Below are positions 59,606 through 64,000 of a stretch of DNA of 64,000 nt, piece after piece. Source of the stretch: Streptacidiphilus melanogenes. Lineage in GTDB: Bacteria; Actinomycetota; Actinomycetes; Streptomycetales; Streptomycetaceae. Where the stretch lies: positions 1-64,000 of the forward strand of contig NZ_BBPP01000040.1 of assembly GCF_000787835.1 (NCBI RefSeq), in the 5' to 3' direction. The notes beneath the pieces were generated by a model, which made no database searches, had not been told where the DNA came from, and saw only the letters and a program-made list of their open reading frames with translations. The stretch's first letter is position 1, and every line of letters begins with the position of its first letter. The translations under genes were made by a program, and so were the position numbers.

Positions 59606-60520
59606 GTGACGAACGACCTGGACACCCTCGCGACCGCACTCTATGTGAAGACCGACGACCTGCTGAAGGACTCGCCGCAACTCGCCCCGCAGCGTCCGGC
59701 CGTGGGCATCGTGCCGCAGCTCAGCGACGCCGAGCTGGTAACGCTGGCGATGATGCAGGCGATGCTCGGTTTCACCTCCGAGGCCCGCTGGCTGCGCCAT
59801 GCCGGCGCCCACCTGCGCCACCTCTTTCCGTACCTGCCCCAGCAGCCCGGCTACAACAAGCGGCTGCGCAAGGCCGCCGAACTGATCCGCCGGGTCACCC
59901 GAGCACTGGCCCGCGACACCACACTGTGGAGCGACGACGTGTGGGTGGCGGACTCCACGCCCGTCGAGTGCGGACGCTCCCGAGAGACCGTCAAACGCTC
60001 CGACCTGGCCGGATGGGCCCAGTACGGCTACTGCGCCAGCCACTCGCGCTACTTCTGGGGACTGCGGCTGCACCTGGTCTGCACCCTTCACGGCCTGCCG
60101 ATCGCCTTCGCACTCACCGGGGCCAAGGCAGACGAGCGCGAGACCCTGCTCGACCTGCTCGCCGTCGAACTCCGTCTCACCGCGGAGCGCCCGGGGCAGA
60201 CGCTGATCGGCGACAAGAACTACTTCGGCCGCGAGTTCGAACAGCGGCTCGCCGACATGGATATCCGCCTCCTGCGGCCGGCCCGCAAGGGTGAGCCGCA
60301 GCGGCCCGGATCACAGCTGTTCAAGCCGCTGCGGCAGGTCATCGAGTCGGTCAACGAGACCTTCAAGGGCCAGCTCGACCTCGAACGGCACCGAGGCCGG
60401 ACCCCCAGCGGTGTCGCCGTCCGAGTCCTGCAACGCATCCTGGCGCTCACCACCGCTGTCTGGCACAACGACCGTACCGGCCAGCCGGCCATGCGCGCGC
60501 TCACCGCCTACGACCACTGA
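59606..60520 (+). CDS. IS982 family transposase
   Basis: The 304-residue protein carries IS982/DDE features: DDVWVADSTPVECGRSRETV (first Asp region), IAFALTGAKADERETLLDLL (second Asp region), LIGDKNYFGREFEQRLADMD and IESVNETFKGQLDLERHRGR (the E of the DDE triad). It has an N-terminal SDAELVTLAMMQAMLGFTSE helical region common in IS982. GTG 59606 starts it, and the stop at 60518-60520 abuts the right inverted repeat. The gene appears intact, so the element could be mobile. Confidence 0.92.
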   Translation: MTNDLDTLATALYVKTDDLLKDSPQLAPQRPAVGIVPQLSDAELVTLAMMQAMLGFTSEARWLRHAGAHLRHLFPYLPQQPGYNKRLRKAAELIRRVTRALARDTTLWSDDVWVADSTPVECGRSRETVKRSDLAGWAQYGYCASHSRYFWGLRLHLVCTLHGLPIAFALTGAKADERETLLDLLAVELRLTAERPGQTLIGDKNYFGREFEQRLADMDIRLLRPARKGEPQRPGSQLFKPLRQVIESVNETFKGQLDLERHRGRTPSGVAVRVLQRILALTTAVWHNDRTGQPAMRALTAYDH

Positions 60521-60546
60521 ACCCCTTGGAATTGATCATCTAGGAA
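60521..60546 (+). repeat. Right terminal inverted repeat of the IS982-type element
   Basis: This is the perfect reverse complement of 58996-59021 and contains GGAATTGATCATC. It begins directly after the transposase stop codon. Confidence 0.9.
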
Positions 60547-61039
60547 CCACTGCGTCGGCTGCTGGAGGAGCACCCTGCCTGCCGCGGTATCCGGAGCGTG
60601 GCTCGCGAGCATCGAACGGGCAGCGGAGCACTGGTTGACTCGCCCCGCTGGTCGACGCGCGGTCACGCCGAACACCGCGACCCTGGGCAATCCGCCCGCT
60701 CTCGTGGTGCTGAGGGTCCGGGCTGTCGGCGGGCGGTGAACAGTTCGCACGGCCCGGATGCCACGCCCTTATAGGCCCGTGGCATCGGTGAGCCAATGCG
60801 CCACACCGGTGCCCCGGGTGGTGGATGCCGCGGCGATCACTACGAGCAGACGGCCGCCACGCTTCACGGACAACTGGCCGCATCGCTCGCGCCTCCGTTC
60901 GACGGGTCCGAATCAGCGGTGGCGTGCGGTGCAGGATTCGCTGAAGGCCTGCGGCGACCCAGGGCATCACGGGGCGGCCGGTTGAGATTCGTCCACGCTG
61001 CGCGTGAGCGACGCCTGCCTGGGCTGGGTGGTTTCTCCG
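60547..61039. other. Intergenic region right of the IS982-type element
   Basis: About 490 bases. I see no coding sequence I trust. A hairpin at 60757-60786 is the only structure noticed. The DNA may be the other half of whatever the IS interrupted, but no joining frame across the element is evident. Confidence 0.4.
60757..60786. terminator. Hairpin, possible terminator
   Basis: GATGCCACG at 60757-60765 pairs perfectly with CGTGGCATC at 60778-60786 around CCCTTATAGGCC. It lies about 250 bases downstream of the acidic SRPBCC gene in the minus direction, so a terminator role is only possible. Confidence 0.35.
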
Positions 61040-62179
61040 TTAGCGCCTGCGGTGGCCGGTCGCGCTTGATTCGGTGGCGTCGGTCTCGTCCTCCTCGGCT
61101 TCCCACTCGTCCTCGTCGTCGTATTCCTCGTCCTCGGGCTCCTGCTCGTCGGACTCCTCGTGGCTCTCGCCCTCGTCGTCTGGCTCCTCGCTCTCGTCGT
61201 CTGGCTCCTCGCTCTCGTCCTCGTCGTCGTAGTCGTCCTCGGCTTGCTCGTCCTCCTCGGCTTCCCACTTGTCCTCGTCGTCGTATTCCTCGTCCTCGGG
61301 CTCGTCGCCCTCATCCTCGTCCTCGGCGTCGTAGCCGACTTCCTGATCCTCTGCGGCGGCTTCCTCCTCTTCCATGGCCTCGTCGTGGGTCCGCACGACT
61401 TCGCCGTCGCGGATCTCGCCGCGCCAGCCCTCCACCTCGTCGTTGCCGAGGGAGACATGGCGCTGGAAGTGCTTGAGGTCCAGGCGCATGCGCCGGCCCT
61501 GGGCCCGCCAGATGTTCCCGGTCTTCTCGAAGAAGCCCGCGGGGTAGTACTCGACGACGAGGACGATGCGGGTCAGCGTGGGGGTGAGCTCGTGGAAGCT
61601 CACGGCGCCGCGGGTGCTGCCCTTGGCGCCCTCTGACGTCCAGACGATGCGCTCGTCCGGTATCTGCTCCTGGACGGTTGCCTTGAAGCTCCGCTTGGAG
61701 GGCCCCACCTTGACCTTCCAGTCGGTCGTGACCTCGTCGCCCTGGGAGACGCTCTGCACGCCCTTGGCGAAACCGCTGAAGTCCTCGTAGGTGGTCCAGT
61801 GGTCGTACGCAGTGCGCAGCGGCACGCCGACGTCGATGGTCTCGACGATGTTCATCGGCTTCTTGCCGGACTTCCGTCCAGGCTTTCCGCCGCCGCCGAA
61901 GGCTCCCTTGACCTTGTCGACGACGTTGTCCTTGATGCTCTTGGCCTTCTCGCCGAGGAAGGCCTTGGCCGGTGAGTCGCCCTGCAGAACGCGGGCGCCG
62001 ACCTTGGGCAGCACGCCCCCGTTCTCGGCGACATCGCCGAGTTGGCCTGTGAGGTCGGAGACCTTGTCGCCGGCCTTGTTGACCAGGTGTTCCAGCTGGG
62101 CTCCGAGATAGTGGACGGCTTCCTCGCGCAGCTTGTCGAAACCCGAAGTATCGGGCGACTTCTGGTCCGTGGTGGCCAT
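61040..62179 (-). CDS. SRPBCC protein with long acidic repetitive tail (gas-vesicle-associated)
   Basis: The 379-residue protein has a helical N-terminus (DKLREEAVHYLGAQLEHLVN), a coiled region, then an SRPBCC/cyclase-like domain (residues about 110-260; ETIDVGVPLRTAYDHWTTYE, then EDFSGFAKGVQSVSQGDEVT and VEYYPAGFFEKTGNIWRAQG). About 100 residues of Asp/Glu-rich tail follow, with EEYDDEDxWEAEEDE repeated twice. Streptomycete gas-vesicle clusters encode SRPBCC proteins of this kind next to gvp genes. It starts three bases after the stop of the basic-tail gene at 62183. The acidic tail may bind the Lys-rich partner protein. Confidence 0.75.
   Translation of the reverse strand: MATTDQKSPDTSGFDKLREEAVHYLGAQLEHLVNKAGDKVSDLTGQLGDVAENGGVLPKVGARVLQGDSPAKAFLGEKAKSIKDNVVDKVKGAFGGGGKPGRKSGKKPMNIVETIDVGVPLRTAYDHWTTYEDFSGFAKGVQSVSQGDEVTTDWKVKVGPSKRSFKATVQEQIPDERIVWTSEGAKGSTRGAVSFHELTPTLTRIVLVVEYYPAGFFEKTGNIWRAQGRRMRLDLKHFQRHVSLGNDEVEGWRGEIRDGEVVRTHDEAMEEEEAAAEDQEVGYDAEDEDEGDEPEDEEYDDEDKWEAEEDEQAEDDYDDEDESEEPDDESEEPDDEGESHEESDEQEPEDEEYDDEDEWEAEEDETDATESSATGHRRR
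61085..61303 (-). repeat. 57-bp direct repeat in the acidic-tail coding region
   Basis: The segment 61085-61141 recurs at 61247-61303 with one mismatch. It encodes the duplicated EEYDDEDxWEAEEDE block. The 162-bp spacing suggests an in-frame duplication in the tail, the type of repeat that expands or contracts easily. Confidence 0.75.
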
Positions 62180-62182
62180 GGC

Positions 62183-63046
62183 CTACCTCCTGCGGGTGGA
62201 GGGTTTGGCTGCTGCGGTCTTCTTGGCCGCGGTCTTCTTGGCGGCGGTCTGCTTCGCCGGCGCCTTGGACGCCCGTGCCGTCGAGCGCTTGGCGGGCGCG
62301 GCGGTCTTCGCGGGCGCCTTCTTGGCTGTTGCGGCCGACTTCTTGGCCGGTGCCTTCTTCGCAGGCGGACGGTCGGTCGAGGGTTTGGCCTGTGCTCGGG
62401 GGGTCGACGTCCGGCCGCGCTTGGGGGTGCGGTCGCTGCTCGTGGTGCTGCGGCGTCGCGGCGCAGGTGCCTTGCGTGACTGCGCGGGCTCGGCGTCCTC
62501 TTCTTCCTCTTCCTCTTGGTCCTCGGCCGGCCGCGAGGGACGCCGCCTGCTGCGGTTGTCACTGGCGGTGGTGCGGCGCCGCGACCTACGGGGTTCCTGC
62601 GGCTCCTGCTCGTCCTCTTCGTCCGCCTCCGCCACCTCCTCGTCCTCTTCCTCTTCCTCCTCAGGCTCTTCTTCCTCCTCGGGGGTCTCCTCTTCGTCCC
62701 ACTCCTCCTCTTCGTCTTCGTCCTCGTCCTTGGGCTTGCCGACGTTCAGCGTGCGCTCCCTCAGCGAGTCCGCGAGGTCCGCGACGCGCCGGTTGGCGGC
62801 GGCGACCAGCGCCTTTTTGCCGGTGTCCAGCAGTTCTCCCTTGACCTGCTCGTTGAGCTCGGCCACCTGGGGAACCTCGCCGAGCTTCCGCAGGCCTTCG
62901 GTGGCAAGCTGCCGCGGGTCCAACCCAAACCTTCGTCCGGCGATGTACGTCGCGGCGGCGAAAGCAAGCCGCCCCTTCTTCACGCGGCCGAGTACGTAGC
63001 CGCCGGCGACGGCAGCCGCCAGGGCGATTTTCGTCGTGTCGTTCAT
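62183..63046 (-). CDS. Acidic and lysine/alanine-rich protein, gas-vesicle-associated
   Basis: The 287-residue protein has a short N-terminal membrane-like segment (TKIALAAAVAGGYVLGRVKK), a helical region up to about 100 (PQVAELNEQVKGELLDTGKK), a long Glu/Asp tract (EDEDEEEEWDEEETPEEEEE) and a histone-H1-like Lys/Ala/Pro tail (AKKSAATAKKAPAKTAAPAK and AKQTAAKKTAAKKTAAAKPS). Such combined acidic-basic proteins are encoded beside the gvp cluster in streptomycetes. ATG 63046 follows AAGAGAG. It is the first gene of a two-gene operon, divergent from gvpO. Confidence 0.65.
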   Translation of the reverse strand: MNDTTKIALAAAVAGGYVLGRVKKGRLAFAAATYIAGRRFGLDPRQLATEGLRKLGEVPQVAELNEQVKGELLDTGKKALVAAANRRVADLADSLRERTLNVGKPKDEDEDEEEEWDEEETPEEEEEPEEEEEEDEEVAEADEEDEQEPQEPRRSRRRTTASDNRSRRRPSRPAEDQEEEEEEDAEPAQSRKAPAPRRRSTTSSDRTPKRGRTSTPRAQAKPSTDRPPAKKAPAKKSAATAKKAPAKTAAPAKRSTARASKAPAKQTAAKKTAAKKTAAAKPSTRRR

Positions 63047-63539
63047 GGGTATTTCTCTCTTTTCGTGGTGCCCTTCTCGATCGGTTACGGCACAAGGGGC
63101 ACGCGCGGCTGGGAGGACATCGCCCTTGGCCGGCGCTCGGCGGCCGGCCCGGCCCAAGTGCTTCGGGCGGCCACGAAGGGGTGGCCGAGCAAAGGTCCCA
63201 GTGCCACAGCCCGTCAATTCGGGTGACACGGATGTCCTCATGTTCTTGTCGCGCTCACCGGCGTCTGCCCGGAGCGAACCTGATTGCGGCCGGTAGGCCC
63301 AAGAGGCGGCTGCGCCCAGTCGGGCAGTCGTCCGGGTGGACGCGTGCTGGGGTGCCGCGCTCCTACCCACGAAGCCGCGGCCGAACCCGGCAACATTCCC
63401 TCGCCCCTTCCGCAAGGACAATTGCTCCAATCTCGGACAGGGATCAGGTGCGTGAAAGTCCAGGGCAGGGGAAGAGGCGCAGGCAGGGCGGGAGAGCAAT
63501 ACGCATTGGCAATCGAGTCTCCTACTGCGGAGAAGTGAC
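63047..63539. other. Divergent promoter region of the gas-vesicle locus
   Basis: About 490 bases between the acidic/basic protein operon (minus) and gvpO (plus). No gene is supported. It should hold the promoters for both, but no clear consensus was found. Confidence 0.4.
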
Positions 63540-63905
63540 ATGGCCGCCGAGAAGGAGGACGGCGCGAGGCGCCGTACATCTGCCCGTGACGACGTGCCCG
63601 AGCGACGCCCGGCCCCTCGCCACCGTCCTGCGGCGCGCCCCCGACGGGTCTCGGCAGCGAGCGCCATGCGCAACGCGGCCGAGCAGCTCGCCGAGCTGCT
63701 CGGCCGGACGCCGGACTCAGTGTCGGCGCTGAAGCCGACCGACGAGGGCTGGCAGGCCGACGTGGAGGTGGTGGAACTGGAACGCATCCCGGACACGACC
63801 AGTGTGATGGCGAGTTATCGCGTCACCCTCGACGAGGAGGGCGAACTCCTCGCCTACCAGCGGATACGCCGCTACACCAGAGGACAGGTCGACCGCCCCA
63901 TGTAA
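63540..63905 (+). CDS. gvpO: Gas vesicle protein GvpO
   Basis: The 121-residue protein has a basic, Arg/Pro-rich N-terminus and then the GvpO domain: AMRNAAEQLAELLGRTPDSV, then DEGWQADVEVVELERIPDTT and SVMASYRVTLDEEGELLAYQ, ending YTRGQVDRPM. In streptomycetes gvpO is the first gene of the gvp cluster, directly before gvpA. ATG 63540 is preceded by GGAGAAG. The gvpA start lies 68 bases downstream at the window edge. Confidence 0.9.
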   Translation: MAAEKEDGARRRTSARDDVPERRPAPRHRPAARPRRVSAASAMRNAAEQLAELLGRTPDSVSALKPTDEGWQADVEVVELERIPDTTSVMASYRVTLDEEGELLAYQRIRRYTRGQVDRPM

Positions 63906-63973
63906 GCGCATCCGGCTGTGGTCGACAGCACCATCCGCCCGGCTCAGGGCTGGGCGGCGAAAGGAGGCACCCG

Positions 63974-64000
63974 TGACCGTGGTGCCGCAAAGCCAGGCCA
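63974..64000 (+). CDS. gvpA: GvpA gas vesicle structural protein, first codons only
   Basis: Translation from GTG 63974 gives VTVVPQSQA before the window ends. The streptomycete GvpA start is typically MTVVPxQQ, and AAAGGAGG precedes the start at the right distance. Location directly after gvpO supports the call, but only nine codons are visible. Confidence 0.7.

Larger units (their letters stand above)
58996..60546 (+). mobile_element. IS982-type element carrying a GNAT passenger gene
   Basis: The left inverted repeat (58996-59021) starts TTCCTAGATGATC and is perfectly complementary over 26 bases to 60521-60546 at the right. The two repeats enclose a GNAT acetyltransferase gene (59078-59551) and an IS982-family transposase (59606-60520) whose stop codon abuts the right repeat. 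Both genes read in the same direction. The flanks show no identical short repeat, so no target duplication is evident. It looks like a compact transposon, about 1.55 kb, with a cargo gene. Confidence 0.85.

Noticed and set aside
58985-60560. Target-site duplication at the IS982-type element
   Set aside because: The bases just outside the repeats (AGGA on the left, CCAC on the right) do not match, so no duplication is claimed.
60521-60750. Gene interrupted by the IS982-type element
   Set aside because: Joining the flanks left of 58996 and right of 60546 gives no continuous frame with a recognisable product.
61085-61303. CRISPR-like periodic repeats
   Set aside because: The repeats lie inside a coding sequence for an acidic tail; there are only two copies with no spacer structure, and no cas genes are present.
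63170-63240. tRNA-like segment upstream of gvpO
   Set aside because: A few pairs resemble a T-arm, but no acceptor stem or anticodon arm can be formed. No tRNA or rRNA was recognised anywhere in the window.

Overview
This 64 kb window is very GC-rich, uses many GTG starts with strong GGAGG-type ribosome binding sites, and carries a gas-vesicle gvpO-gvpA start, a WhiB-type iron-sulfur regulator, SigB/F-type sigma factors with many STAS, HATPase and SpoIIE-type partner proteins, and mycothiol-type DinB proteins. Together these point to a Streptomyces or close relative (Kitasatospora, Streptacidiphilus or similar), probably in an accessory part of the chromosome. The organism is inferred from gene content, not from a marker gene. 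Layout. 1-6 kb: small orphan proteins (SnoaL-like, two dimeric alpha-beta-barrel-like), then a run of decayed genes: a transposase fragment, an HD-GYP/LuxR regulator, a methyltransferase and a transketolase, all truncated or frameshifted. 6-13 kb: a hemerythrin protein, a RHH-PemK/MazF toxin-antitoxin pair with palindromic operator candidates, a large Cys-motif protein of unknown function, an iron-permease-like protein, an STAS + HATPase partner-switch pair, a remnant of an antiporter subunit, and two tiny stress-type proteins. 13-17 kb: a HEAT-repeat-like gene bracketed by a broken and a near-complete IS1380-type left end, followed by the IS1380 transposase. 16.7-42.5 kb: a general-stress and signalling island with STAS proteins, HATPases, two SpoIIE-type phosphatases, a soluble hybrid histidine kinase with a long HAMP array, two SigB/F-type sigma factors, PRC-barrel, BrkB, WhiB, CHAD and PhoU proteins, a Rieske protein, an MFS transporter and a degenerate terpene-synthase homologue. 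43.3-49.3 kb: a minus-strand block with a seven-gene Mrp/Mbh-type antiporter operon that has no MrpA N-terminal antiporter domain, preceded by three small or SDR genes. 49.5-58.6 kb: an SRPBCC protein, a frameshifted GH15 glucoamylase, and a tightly coupled four-gene operon (TPP enzyme, FAD/FeS oxidoreductase, DUF1360, enolase-superfamily enzyme). 59-60.5 kb: a compact IS982-type element with near-perfect 26-bp inverted repeats that carries a GNAT acetyltransferase as passenger. 61-64 kb: the edge of a gas-vesicle locus, with two low-complexity acidic/basic accessory proteins on the minus strand, and gvpO and the first codons of gvpA on the plus strand. How it works together (inference): the island could link stress sensing (HAMP kinase, PP2C phosphatases, partner-switch anti-sigma and anti-anti-sigma proteins) to SigB-type sigma factors that would drive small stress proteins, cation/proton exchange and perhaps gas vesicles. 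Candidate GNNT-N14/15-GGGT promoters precede one sigma gene and two small stress-type genes. Several otherwise good genes are broken by one-base shifts, and three of these shifts are contractions of short G or C runs, so some pseudogene calls may be sequencing errors.
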